Part shown: piece by piece, positions 17,784-26,060 of the stretch
Layout of the letters: the number at the start of each line of letters is the position of its first letter
How positions within the stretch are numbered: position 1 is the stretch's first letter
DNA from: Spirochaetaceae bacterium UBA5556
GTDB lineage: Bacteria > Spirochaetota > Spirochaetia > Treponematales > Rectinemataceae
Assembly (NCBI GenBank): GCA_002425765.1
Contig: DIMW01000015.1
Coordinates: forward strand, 124,001 to 188,000
Length of the DNA stretch: 64,000 nt
Direction of reading: 5' to 3'
The notes under the pieces: generated by a model
Database searches by the model: none
The model's input: the letters and a program-made list of their open reading frames with translations, nothing else
Told to the model about the DNA's origin: nothing
Made by a program: the position numbers and the translations under genes

Positions 17784-18359
17784 ATGAAAACGATGCTTCC
17801 CATTGCAAGGTCAGATATTCATGTGCATGTCAATCAGGAAGATATGGACGCTCTTTTTGGCAAGGGCTACAAGCTTACTTATGTACGCGAGTTGACGATC
17901 CCGGGGAACTATGCGTGTGCTGAGACGCTAGAAGTCATTGGCCCAAAGGGCAGCATTAAAGGTGCGGTTATTGTCGCCCCAGTCCGGGCGTATACCCAGG
18001 TCGAAGTATCGTATACCGATGCGGCGGTGCTTGGTCTGGACCCCCCTTTGCGCGAATCAGGGGATCTTGAAGACAGTCCGGGTTGCGTGTTGATTGGTCC
18101 TAAAGGACAAAGCATCCAGCTGGAAAAGGGGGTAATCGCAGCGCTGCGCCATATTCATATGCATCCAGATGATGCGAGAGAATTTGGTGTCGTGAATGGC
18201 CAGCGAGTAAAAATCCGAGTACATGGCGAAAGAGGGCTCGTCTTCGACAACGTAATCATTCGTGTCTCCGAAGAGTACCGTCTAGAAATGCATATCGATA
18301 TGGATGAAGGCAGGGCTGCTAAGGTAGTCGATTTCCAGCTGGTTGAACTCATCCAATAA
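17784..18359 (+). CDS. pduL: Phosphate propanoyltransferase-type phosphotransacylase (PduL)
   Basis: Zn-dependent phosphotransacylase converting acyl-CoA + Pi to acyl-phosphate + CoA. The 191-residue protein carries the three PduL histidine clusters: RSDIHVHV near the N-terminus, RHIHMHP in the middle and LEMHIDMDEGRAA at the end. It has no N-terminal encapsulation helix and there are no microcompartment shell genes nearby, so it is presumably cytosolic. In this locus it would follow the acylating aldehyde dehydrogenase, yielding an acyl-phosphate for ATP synthesis by a kinase encoded elsewhere. Confidence 0.9.
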   Translation: MKTMLPIARSDIHVHVNQEDMDALFGKGYKLTYVRELTIPGNYACAETLEVIGPKGSIKGAVIVAPVRAYTQVEVSYTDAAVLGLDPPLRESGDLEDSPGCVLIGPKGQSIQLEKGVIAALRHIHMHPDDAREFGVVNGQRVKIRVHGERGLVFDNVIIRVSEEYRLEMHIDMDEGRAAKVVDFQLVELIQ

Positions 18360-18369
18360 AGAGATATGC

Positions 18370-19350
18370 CTAGCGTTTCTTGGCTATTTCAGAGTAACCT
18401 TTATAGCCATAGGCCGAATCCGCATACCTGATTGCCTTTGCGATTGCCCTGGCCATCGCGTCGGCGGCCATGGAGCCGACAATATTGATATCGCTTTCGA
18501 CCTCTCCCGTAGCCAGCGCAAAAATGGTATCTCCTTCGCCCGCTGTGTGGGAAGGAGTGATGGCTCTTGGGTAGCCATCATGCGCCATCATGGCCATTCT
18601 TGTGGCCATTGGCTTGCTTAGAATGGCATTTGTTGCAACGACTCCAATCGTAGTATGGGTTGTAAGACCCTTGAAAGGTTGGGGGGTCGAAAAAGCCACC
18701 TGCTTTTTTTTCATCTCCTCATATGAGTCAAGAATATGCGTGCCTGTTTTGTCCAGTGTCCCGCCAAGAAGTTCTCCTGTTTCAGGGTCTTGTACATTTC
18801 CCCAGCAATTGACCACGACAAGCGCCCCTACAATCAGATTGCCGCTTGCCGCGCTTGCCGTCCCGAGCCCCCCTTTCATCCTCTGGTTTAAGTCTCCCGC
18901 CCAGCCGATCAACGCCCCAACTCCCGCTCCGACAGTGCCCATTGGTACTTCCTGGCTGGCGTTTATGCAAGCCATCCGTCCCATCTGTGCATCTGGATAT
19001 GCCAACGGATCGCCGACGGTCAGGTCGAAAATCACCGCGCCGGACACAATTGGCACCGTGACATTCCAGGCATTAACACCAATGCCCTGCTCAGCGAGAT
19101 AGTGCATGACGCCTTCTGCGCCCGCAAGACCAAAGGCGCTTCCTCCACTCAAGTAAATCGCGTGTGGAGCCTGCACCATATTGACCGGATCGAGCAAATC
19201 TGTTTCCCGTGTGCCCGGAGAGCCTCCTCGAACATCGACTCCCGCTGTCTTTGCATTTTCACATAACACCACCGTAACGCCGCGAGCCTGGGCATTATTC
19301 TGTGCGTGTCCGACTCGTATGCCGGGGACATCAGTTATAGAATCTCTCAT
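18370..19350 (-). CDS. P1 (S58) family peptidase, DmpA/beta-aminopeptidase-like
   Basis: A 326-residue Ntn-type hydrolase of the DmpA/P1 family, made as a precursor that self-cleaves ahead of its nucleophile. Family blocks are DVPGIRVGHAQN at the start, LSGGSAFGLAGAEGVM, NCWGNVQDP, and HTTIGVVATNA, where the threonine pair marks the expected cleavage/nucleophile site. Known members are L-aminopeptidase/D-esterases and enzymes that release N-terminal beta-amino acids, including beta-alanine from beta-peptides. It is convergent with pduL (10-base gap) and has its own promoter. Release of beta-alanine would fit the neighbouring genes. Confidence 0.88.
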   Translation of the reverse strand: MRDSITDVPGIRVGHAQNNAQARGVTVVLCENAKTAGVDVRGGSPGTRETDLLDPVNMVQAPHAIYLSGGSAFGLAGAEGVMHYLAEQGIGVNAWNVTVPIVSGAVIFDLTVGDPLAYPDAQMGRMACINASQEVPMGTVGAGVGALIGWAGDLNQRMKGGLGTASAASGNLIVGALVVVNCWGNVQDPETGELLGGTLDKTGTHILDSYEEMKKKQVAFSTPQPFKGLTTHTTIGVVATNAILSKPMATRMAMMAHDGYPRAITPSHTAGEGDTIFALATGEVESDINIVGSMAADAMARAIAKAIRYADSAYGYKGYSEIAKKR

Positions 19351-19382
19351 GGTTGTCTGTCCTTGGATATTATGAATGATCT

Positions 19383-19413
19383 ATTATATCATTATTGCTT
19401 CTTTTCTTGTCAA
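19383..19413 (-). promoter_or_regulatory. Promoter of the P1 peptidase gene
   Basis: On the reverse strand TTGACA (19413-19408) is followed by TATAAT (19388-19383) with a 19-base spacer, or by the overlapping GATATA with 17 bases. The gene's ATG lies ~33 bases further on, behind AAGGA. Confidence 0.5.
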
Positions 19414-19768
19414 GATTAGCAGGTATACTTAACACAGTAAATCTCCGGCTATGCTGAGGGACGTGGGAAGTTTGATCGTTATGGGGATATGTGACAGAAT
19501 CTGGAATAAAAGAGAATCTTCTGATGTGAATATATCAAAAATCAGGAGGATGGAGATAGACGACCTTCGCTTGAGGATATCTTGTGGTATGAAACGCCTC
19601 GGGTACAGGCGACAGTCGGAGAACTGCTCGATGGACGAATCAAGCTTTTCTATCAAACTACGGAACTCGAGTATGTCGAGCTCGAACAACGATGACGCAA
19701 GGAGAAACGGCCACCTGCGCAGCCCGAGTGGAAAGGGGATATTTGAATTCGAGTCTTGACATTCATGG
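19414..19768. other. Spacer with a possible short ORF, no assigned gene
   Basis: No convincing gene. The forward strand has an open stretch at 19525-19695 (56 codons) whose translation is protein-like (EDILWYETPRVQATVGELL) but lacks ATG/GTG starts and a ribosome site; it may be a decayed gene end. A TATACT hexamer at 19424-19429 could be a -10 box for downstream genes but has no good -35. Confidence 0.3.
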
Positions 19769-20500
19769 GTGTGCATATTGACAAGCGTGGGCAGGCTCTC
19801 CCACTATACCCATGTGGATGCCGAAAAATTGTCTCTGCTTTCGGACGAAGAGCTCAGGCTTTTAGCTGAAAAAATGGGTGTTTACGTTCCGGAGGGGCTT
19901 GATAGAGTCTTCTTGATAGAGGAAATTGTCGATGCTTTTGAGGACGATACGGCAGAGAAGTCATTCTCGCACGACGCCCCCGACCATGTAGAAGAAAAGA
20001 AACTTACGGGTACGGGATTTATCCCGGGACGGCTCGAAGAAATCGCCATTCCCGATCACTACAATGAAACATACATCGTCGCCATCGTACGCGACCCCCT
20101 GTGGATTTTTTCATTTTGGGATATCTCGGAATCGACACGGGAGAAGATAGTCGTGGAGATGGATGAGCCCAAGCTCCTTTTGCGGGTGAGTGAGGCCAAT
20201 GACTCCGAATCGGCGTTCCACTACGATATATCGGTGAATTTCGACGACCGGAAGTGGTATATCAACGTGCCGTACGCGAAACGGTCCTACCGCATCGATC
20301 TGTGCATCGCCAAGTCCCAGAAAGTCAAAGTGCTGGCCCGTTCCAACATCGTTCGCATGCCCTCGCAATATATGGACATATCGGTTAAATTGCCTCAGAT
20401 GACCAAGAGCTTGCTCATCCTCTCGGGTTCCGAAGAGCTTCATCTCATCGAACCCAAGGAAGAAAATTCGATGCGCATCTTGAGTATGGATGGAGAATGA
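19769..20500 (+). CDS. DUF4912 domain protein with N-terminal Rho-N/SAP-like helices
   Basis: 243 residues. The N-terminal ~45 residues (LSLLSDEELRLLAEKMGVYV) look like a Rho-N/SAP-type helical module. The centre carries the DUF4912 signature, IVAIVRDPLWIFSFWDIS, followed by strands ending in YRIDLCIA. The function of DUF4912 is not known. The start is uncertain: a GTG at 19769 is used here and another GTG lies at 19814. It overlaps the GH57 gene by 4 bases (ATGA), an arrangement found in other spirochaetes, so a role in polysaccharide metabolism is likely. Confidence 0.8.
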   Translation: MCILTSVGRLSHYTHVDAEKLSLLSDEELRLLAEKMGVYVPEGLDRVFLIEEIVDAFEDDTAEKSFSHDAPDHVEEKKLTGTGFIPGRLEEIAIPDHYNETYIVAIVRDPLWIFSFWDISESTREKIVVEMDEPKLLLRVSEANDSESAFHYDISVNFDDRKWYINVPYAKRSYRIDLCIAKSQKVKVLARSNIVRMPSQYMDISVKLPQMTKSLLILSGSEELHLIEPKEENSMRILSMDGE

Positions 20501-22104
20501 CAGCAATGGCGGGCTCCCCTTCAATCGCTCTGGTTTTGAATGCGCATCTGCCCTTTGTGCGCAAGCCTCAGTATACGCAGTTTTACGAAGAGCGCTGGCT
20601 GTTCGAGGTTATTTCGGAGACCTATCTTCCTCTTTTGAGGATGTTCCGTAAGCTTGAGCTCGAGAATATACCTTTTAAAGTGAGCATGGTGTTCTCTCCG
20701 ACCCTCCTCGCCATGCTTTCGGACGGCCTTCTGTGCGAACGATATGTGGCGTATTTGGACAATCAGATTGAGCTTGCGCAGAAAGAGAAAACCAGATTGG
20801 CGGCCGATGCGGTGTTCGGGCCTCTCGCTGACATGTATTACGACATGTACCGTCGCAGCCGGGACGAGTTTGAAAATCTGCATGGTCGCAACATCGTCAG
20901 GGCTTTCGACTATTTTTCAAAAAAAGGCCATATCGAGCTCATGACGACCGCGGCGACACACGCTTTCCTGCCAATATACGCCGACTTCCCGGAAGTCGTC
21001 GATGCGCAGATTGAGACGGCGATCATTACTCACAGGACAGAATTTGGGAAAAACCCTGCCGGTTTTTGGTTGCCGCAGCTCGGCTGGTATCAGGGCCTTG
21101 AAAAGCATCTGCGGGCTTACGGCATAAAATATACGATTGTCACGACAAAGGGCGCGTTGTTGGGCACTCCGCTGCCATTTTACGGCTCTTTTTCTCCCGT
21201 GATGACGCCCTCCCATGTGGCCGCGTTTATCCGGGACGCCGGGGCGACAAAGGCCGTCTGGTCCGAGACTGAAGGATACCCCGCGAATCCCGTCTACCGG
21301 GATTTTTACAGGGATATCGGGTACGATCTCGATACGGCGTACCTTGCGCCGTATCTGACCGGCATTGACCGGGGGTATACGGGATTCAAATATTGGGCCG
21401 TGACCGGCAAGACCGAAATCAAGCGTCCCTACGAACCGGCCGCCGCCTCCGCCCAGGCCGTGTCGCACGCCCACGAATACCTTTCTGACCGCAAGGTACA
21501 GGCGAGGGCCGCCTCTTTCTGGATGAAGGACCGTCCGCCTCTCATCGTGTGCCCCTACGACGCCGAACTGTTCGGACACTGGTGGTTCGAGGGCCTGCAG
21601 TTCCTGGAAGCCTTCTTCCGCGCCTCAAGCCGCAAGGATGAAGACAACCCGATCCGCCTCGTCACCTTGTCCGAATACCTCGCGGAGCATCCCGAGTGCC
21701 CTGAGTCCGAACCTGAGTTTTCTTCATGGGCGGAAGGTGGCTATGCCGAGGCTTGGCTCGACGGCCGCAACGACTGGGTGCACCGCCATACCCGAAAAGC
21801 CGCGGAACGCATGCGCGAGTTGACCATTCGCTTCCCGAACGAGAGTGGTCTCAGGGAGCGTATCCTGAATCAGGCCGCCCGCGAAGTATTGCTCGCCATG
21901 TCCTCGGACTGGGCGCTTCTCCTCAGAAGCGGCAAATCCGCGGACTTCGCCGCGCGTCAGATCCGTGAGTCGATCTACAATTTCAACCACATCTATGAGA
22001 TGCTGTCGGCGCATACCGTCGAGACCGAGTGGCTGACGAATCTTGAAAAACGCCATAACATCTTTCCGCACATGAATTATAGGGTATTTTCCCCGAAGAA
22101 ATAG
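20497..22104 (+). CDS. Glycoside hydrolase family 57, branching-enzyme-like (DUF1957)
   Basis: A 535-residue GH57 protein related to 1,4-alpha-glucan branching enzymes. It begins IALVLNAHLPFVR (the conserved His-containing first strand). It has TTAATHAFLP, GFWLPQLGWYQGLE, and YDAELFGHWWFEG with the acid/base Asp355, then a C-terminal helical domain. In characterised GH57 branching enzymes the third block reads WLPE with Glu as nucleophile; here it is Gln194 (codon CAG). The protein may be inactive, regulatory, or use another residue. It is translationally coupled to the DUF4912 gene. Confidence 0.85.
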   Translation: MTAMAGSPSIALVLNAHLPFVRKPQYTQFYEERWLFEVISETYLPLLRMFRKLELENIPFKVSMVFSPTLLAMLSDGLLCERYVAYLDNQIELAQKEKTRLAADAVFGPLADMYYDMYRRSRDEFENLHGRNIVRAFDYFSKKGHIELMTTAATHAFLPIYADFPEVVDAQIETAIITHRTEFGKNPAGFWLPQLGWYQGLEKHLRAYGIKYTIVTTKGALLGTPLPFYGSFSPVMTPSHVAAFIRDAGATKAVWSETEGYPANPVYRDFYRDIGYDLDTAYLAPYLTGIDRGYTGFKYWAVTGKTEIKRPYEPAAASAQAVSHAHEYLSDRKVQARAASFWMKDRPPLIVCPYDAELFGHWWFEGLQFLEAFFRASSRKDEDNPIRLVTLSEYLAEHPECPESEPEFSSWAEGGYAEAWLDGRNDWVHRHTRKAAERMRELTIRFPNESGLRERILNQAAREVLLAMSSDWALLLRSGKSADFAARQIRESIYNFNHIYEMLSAHTVETEWLTNLEKRHNIFPHMNYRVFSPKK

Positions 22105-22119
22105 CATAAGGAGCACACA

Positions 22120-23346
22120 GTGAACGTCGTCATAATCGGGGCCCAGTGGGGAGACGAAGGCAAAGGAAAAATGGTCGATTTTCTGGCTTCCGACGCCCAG
22201 ATCGTCGTGCGTTTTTCCGGCGGGGCGAATGCGGGCCACACGATTGTGCTGGGAGGCGAGAAGTACGCGCTGCACCTCGTCCCCTCCGGCATTCTCTATC
22301 CCGACAAGACAGTCATCCTCGGTTCGGGCATGGTGATCGATCCCGAGGCGCTCTTTAAGGAGCTGGAAGACCTTGAGAAGAAAGGCGTTGACTGGAAGGG
22401 GAGAGTGTTCATTTCCGACAGGGCGCACCTTGTGCTGCCGCGATATCGGGAAATGGACAGGGAAACCGAGGCCCGGCGTTCAAAGCCCATCGGGACGACC
22501 GGCAGGGGAATCGGCGTCGCCTATTCCCTCAAGGCGAGCAGGGACGGCGTCCGTCTGGCCGACATCGACGACGAAGAGCGGCTTGTGAATCTCACGGATG
22601 AGGACAGAGCCTGGCTTTCGCTGTGGAAAGACAGATTGCTGCCGCTCAAGATCGATATGGTCGCGTACCTGCGACAGCACCGCAACACGTGGCGACTGTT
22701 TGAAGGGGCCCAGGGTGCGTTGCTGGACATAGATACAGGCACCTACCCTTTTGTGTCTTCCGGCATGTCGTGCGCCGCGGGCGCGGCCGCCCAGGGCGGA
22801 ATCGGCCCGCGCGGCATCGATCGCATATTGGGGGTGTTCAAGGCGTACTCGACGCGGGTCGGAAATGGGCCTTTTCCGACGGAATTCGCGGACGATTCCG
22901 CAGGTTCGCTGTCGCAGTACATCCGCACGGTGGGCAATGAGTATGGGACGACGACCGGGCGCCCGCGGCGCTGCGGCTACCTCGACCTTGTCGCCCTCCG
23001 CTACGCCTGCGCCGTAAACTCCATCGACAGGCTCGTGCTCACGCACCTCGACGTGTACGACGATCTCGAGGAATTTGAGGCCTGTATCGGTTATCGCATT
23101 GATGGGCAAATGAGAGAAGATTTTCCCGCCTCGGTGAGGAATCTGGAGCGCGCCGAGCCCGTGCTTCGCACGTTCAGCGGCTGGAAAACCGCGCTCGGCA
23201 CGTGCAGGACCTACGAGGAACTGCCGTTGCGGGCCCGCGAATATATCGAATTCATAGAAGAATTCACCGAGACGCCCATCTCCATTGTCTCCGTGGGATC
23301 GGACCGGAACCACACCATCGTGCGGGAAAGCCCATGGATAAAATAG
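22120..23346 (+). CDS. purA: Adenylosuccinate synthetase
   Basis: Joins IMP and aspartate with GTP to make adenylosuccinate, the first AMP-specific step. At 408 residues it is slightly shorter than the usual ~430. Motifs include GAQWGDEGKGKMVD at the N-terminus, GGANAGHT, the IMP-binding PIGTTGRGIGVAYSLKASRDG and GVFKAYSTRVGNGPFPTE. Start is GTG 22120 behind AAGGAG. It overlaps guaA by 13 bases, linking AMP and GMP branch enzymes in one transcript. Confidence 0.96.
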   Translation: MNVVIIGAQWGDEGKGKMVDFLASDAQIVVRFSGGANAGHTIVLGGEKYALHLVPSGILYPDKTVILGSGMVIDPEALFKELEDLEKKGVDWKGRVFISDRAHLVLPRYREMDRETEARRSKPIGTTGRGIGVAYSLKASRDGVRLADIDDEERLVNLTDEDRAWLSLWKDRLLPLKIDMVAYLRQHRNTWRLFEGAQGALLDIDTGTYPFVSSGMSCAAGAAAQGGIGPRGIDRILGVFKAYSTRVGNGPFPTEFADDSAGSLSQYIRTVGNEYGTTTGRPRRCGYLDLVALRYACAVNSIDRLVLTHLDVYDDLEEFEACIGYRIDGQMREDFPASVRNLERAEPVLRTFSGWKTALGTCRTYEELPLRAREYIEFIEEFTETPISIVSVGSDRNHTIVRESPWIK

Positions 23347-24905
23347 TCATCCTCGATTTTGGCAGCCAGTACACCCAGCTCATAGGACGGCGGATACGCG
23401 AGTTGGGCGTGTATTCCGAGATTGTGCCCGGAGAGCGCGTGGCCGACGCCGAGCTGCTCCGCGACTGCGTGGGCCTCGTGCTGTCCGGCTCTCCCTACAG
23501 CGCGTGGAAGGAAGGCTCCCCCTCGCCAGATCCGAGCATGCTGGAGTCGGGGCTGCCGATTCTGGCGATCTGCTACGGCATCCAGTGGCTCACGATACAC
23601 GCGGGCGGCTCCGTCGAGCGCTGCGATACGCGGGAGTACGGCTCGACGCCGGTTCATCTCTTGCCCGCGGCCCGTGAAACCGAGGCCTGGGGCGCGTTCA
23701 CCGACGGCCTGCCGGAGCGCTTCGTGAGCTGGATGAGCCACGGCGACAGCATTGTCCATCCCGGGGACGGCTGGGAGACCATCGGCGTCTCCGAGGTTGG
23801 CGTGCCCGCGATCCTCGCCCACGCGGCGAAACCCTGGTTCGGCCTGCAATTCCATCCCGAGGTGAGCCACTGCGAGCACGGCATGGACATACTCTCCCGT
23901 TTTGTCTTCAATGTCTGCGGGGCGCGGCGCGGCTGGTCGATGGAGGCCTATCTCGAAGAGGAGGCCCGGCGCCTCCGGGCCAGAGTGGGCTCCGACCCGA
24001 TTCTGCTTTTGATTTCGGGAGGAGTCGACTCCACGGTGGCCGGCGCGTTTCTCCTCAAAAGTGTAAGTCCCGAACAAGTGTATCTCCTGTATATCGATAC
24101 GGGCCTCATGCGGAAGGCCGAAAACGAAGAGGTCATGCGCAACCTTTCCCGGCTCGGCGCCCGCCACCTCGAGGGCGTGGACGCCGAGGCCCAATTTCTG
24201 GGCGCGCTCAGCGGCGTCTCCGAGCCCGAGCAGAAGCGCCACATCATCGGGGACATGTTCATAAAGGTCCAGGAGGAGGCGGTGGCCCGGCTCGGGATTC
24301 CCGACGCGTTCCTCGCGCAGGGCACGCTCTACACCGACCTCATAGAGTCCGGCAAGGGAGTGGGAAACAAGGCGCAGGTCATCAAGAGCCACCACAATGT
24401 CCGCAGTCCCCTCATCGAGAAGAAGAGGGCGGAAGGCCGGGTCATAGAGCCGCTCGACAGGCTCTACAAGGACGAAGTCCGCGTTCTGGGGCGAATGCTG
24501 GGCTTGCCCGAAGAGGTTGTCGGACGGCATCCCTTCCCGGGGCCAGGCCTTGGCGTGCGCATTCTGGGCGACATCACGAAGGAAAAGTGCGACATCCTGC
24601 GCGAGGCCGACAGCATCTTCATCGGGGAGTTGCGCGATCGTGGCCTGTATGACCGCATCTGGCAGGCTTTCTGCGTGCTTCTGCCCGTGCGTTCTGTCGG
24701 TGTGACCGGCGACGAGCGCGCGTATAAATATGTGGTGGCCCTCCGCGCGATTCAGAGCGAGGACGGCATGACGGCCCAACCCTATGCCTTTGACTCAAAG
24801 GACCTGTTCGAGATTTCGGCGGCGATCACCAACCGTGTGCCGCAGATCGGCCGCGTGGTGTACGATGTCTCATCGAAGCCGCCCGCCACGATCGAGTGGG
24901 AGTGA
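23334..24905 (+). CDS. guaA: GMP synthase (glutamine-hydrolysing)
   Basis: Converts XMP to GMP using glutamine. The 523-residue protein has a class I glutamine amidotransferase domain (ILDFGSQYTQLI, nucleophile Cys in LAICYGIQWL, and FHPEVSH) and an ATP-pyrophosphatase domain with LISGGVDSTVAGAFL, then the C-terminal dimerisation domain ending in KPPATIEWE. Start at ATG 23334 lies inside the end of purA and matches the family N-terminus; longer upstream readings are overlap. It converges with the radical SAM gene, 5 bases away. Confidence 0.96.
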   Translation: MDKIVILDFGSQYTQLIGRRIRELGVYSEIVPGERVADAELLRDCVGLVLSGSPYSAWKEGSPSPDPSMLESGLPILAICYGIQWLTIHAGGSVERCDTREYGSTPVHLLPAARETEAWGAFTDGLPERFVSWMSHGDSIVHPGDGWETIGVSEVGVPAILAHAAKPWFGLQFHPEVSHCEHGMDILSRFVFNVCGARRGWSMEAYLEEEARRLRARVGSDPILLLISGGVDSTVAGAFLLKSVSPEQVYLLYIDTGLMRKAENEEVMRNLSRLGARHLEGVDAEAQFLGALSGVSEPEQKRHIIGDMFIKVQEEAVARLGIPDAFLAQGTLYTDLIESGKGVGNKAQVIKSHHNVRSPLIEKKRAEGRVIEPLDRLYKDEVRVLGRMLGLPEEVVGRHPFPGPGLGVRILGDITKEKCDILREADSIFIGELRDRGLYDRIWQAFCVLLPVRSVGVTGDERAYKYVVALRAIQSEDGMTAQPYAFDSKDLFEISAAITNRVPQIGRVVYDVSSKPPATIEWE

Positions 24906-24910
24906 GGGGG

Positions 24911-25912
24911 TCATTCTTCCTCGGGGTATTCGTGGAGGCTCCCGTCGGACGCGCTGAGTACCCACGACTTCGCTTTGCGTTCGACGATCCCTTCGGGAAG
25001 GTAAATTTTTCCTCCGCCGCCCGGCGCGTCGACCGCGTAGCGCGGCAATTCCAGTCCCGACAGTTCTTTTCTCAAAGTTTCGTATATCGCGAGGCCGCGC
25101 GAAAGCGGGACACGAAAGTGCGCCGTGCCCGCGGCCAGGTCTCCCTGGAAAAGATAATACGGGCGGATTCCTCTCAGACTGAGGGTGGAGAAAAGCTCGA
25201 TCAGAATATCGGGCGCGTCGTTGATGCCGCGCAGCAGCACCGTCTGGCTGTGGAGCGGAATGCCCGCTTTCATGAGGGCCTCGGCCCTGTCGAGGAATGG
25301 CGCGCTCAATTCCCTGGGGTGATTGATGTGGAGCACCATGGTGAGCGGGCGCGTTCTTGCGAGCAGATCGACAAGTTCCGCGCCGACCCGCGCCGGCAGC
25401 ACTATCGGCGCGCGCGTGCAGATGCGGATGAGAATGGGCCGCGGAACCGAACGTATCGCCCCGAAGAGCCCCGCGAGCTGCGCGTCGGAGGCCGTGAGGG
25501 GGTCGCCGCCCGAGACCAGCACTTCGCGGACTTCCGGGTGGACGGCGAGATATTCGGAGAGCGCCGCGATCGCCGCCTCATCGAGGAAATGGAGCTCGGA
25601 GGGCAGGAGCGCGCGCCGGTAGCAGTGGCGGCAGAAGAGAAAGCATTGGCCCGTGGCCCGCACCAGTATGCGGGAGCGGTACTGCCGCACGGCGCGCTCG
25701 AATATGGTGTTGCCGGCCTCTCCCAGCGGGTCGCGCAATTCCAGGGGGGAGCCGAGGGCCTCGGCCGGCGAAGGCAGCGCCTGCGCGAGAATCGGGTCGA
25801 CCGGCACTCCGTGGGCATTTCGTGCGCACGCCTCGGGCTCTTCGTCCGCCAGCGAAAGCCAGAACGGCGTCGCCCTGTAGGGCAGCCCTCCTTCCGCGAC
25901 AAAATCTTGCAT
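24911..25912 (-). CDS. KamA/EpmB-family radical SAM lysine 2,3-aminomutase-like protein
   Basis: PLP- and 4Fe4S-dependent radical SAM enzyme of 333 residues. The cluster motif is Cys90, Cys94, Cys97 in CFLFCRHCYRR. LVSGGDPL follows, and the PLP-Lys region should lie near GGGGKIYLPEG. The length is closer to EpmB (elongation factor P beta-lysylation) than to full lysine 2,3-aminomutase, which is ~70 residues longer. No EpmA or efp is in the window. ATG 25912 is preferred over a TTG three codons upstream. Confidence 0.85.
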   Translation of the reverse strand: MQDFVAEGGLPYRATPFWLSLADEEPEACARNAHGVPVDPILAQALPSPAEALGSPLELRDPLGEAGNTIFERAVRQYRSRILVRATGQCFLFCRHCYRRALLPSELHFLDEAAIAALSEYLAVHPEVREVLVSGGDPLTASDAQLAGLFGAIRSVPRPILIRICTRAPIVLPARVGAELVDLLARTRPLTMVLHINHPRELSAPFLDRAEALMKAGIPLHSQTVLLRGINDAPDILIELFSTLSLRGIRPYYLFQGDLAAGTAHFRVPLSRGLAIYETLRKELSGLELPRYAVDAPGGGGKIYLPEGIVERKAKSWVLSASDGSLHEYPEEE

Positions 25913-26025
25913 CGGGCACAACTATAGTTTTTTAGTTCCATGTTGGCAATCCAGGGAAGCGCATCGGGCGCCCGACCGCGGAAAAAAGAATGCATCTATC
26001 GTCGCGGGAGGCGGAACACGATTGT

Positions 26026-26048
26026 AATGAACCATAGAATGGTTCATT
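26026..26048 (+). promoter_or_regulatory. Perfect 10-bp palindrome, likely antitoxin operator
   Basis: AATGAACCAT (26026-26035) and its exact complement ATGGTTCATT (26039-26048) flank a 3-base spacer directly before the ribosome site of a small antitoxin-like gene. The position and perfect symmetry are what an autoregulating ribbon-helix-helix antitoxin would use. Confidence 0.6.
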
Positions 26049-26060
26049 CTGGAGGTCCCC

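Noticed and set aside
2724..18359. Taurine or sulfoacetaldehyde degradation, suggested by the SauS-like dehydrogenase and a class III aminotransferase
   Set aside because: Kept only as a minor alternative: no Xsc, isethionate lyase, sulfite handling or TauABC-type genes, whereas PanB, PanE and Fhs point to pantoate.
23211..24779. 522-codon reverse-strand open frame opposite guaA
   Set aside because: It mirrors the GC-rich codon pattern of guaA, has no recognisable domain or ribosome site, and guaA is certain.
24896..25927. 343-codon forward frame opposite the radical SAM gene
   Set aside because: The reverse strand encodes intact CxxxCxxC and LVSGGDP motifs; the forward reading is Arg/Glu-rich shadow.
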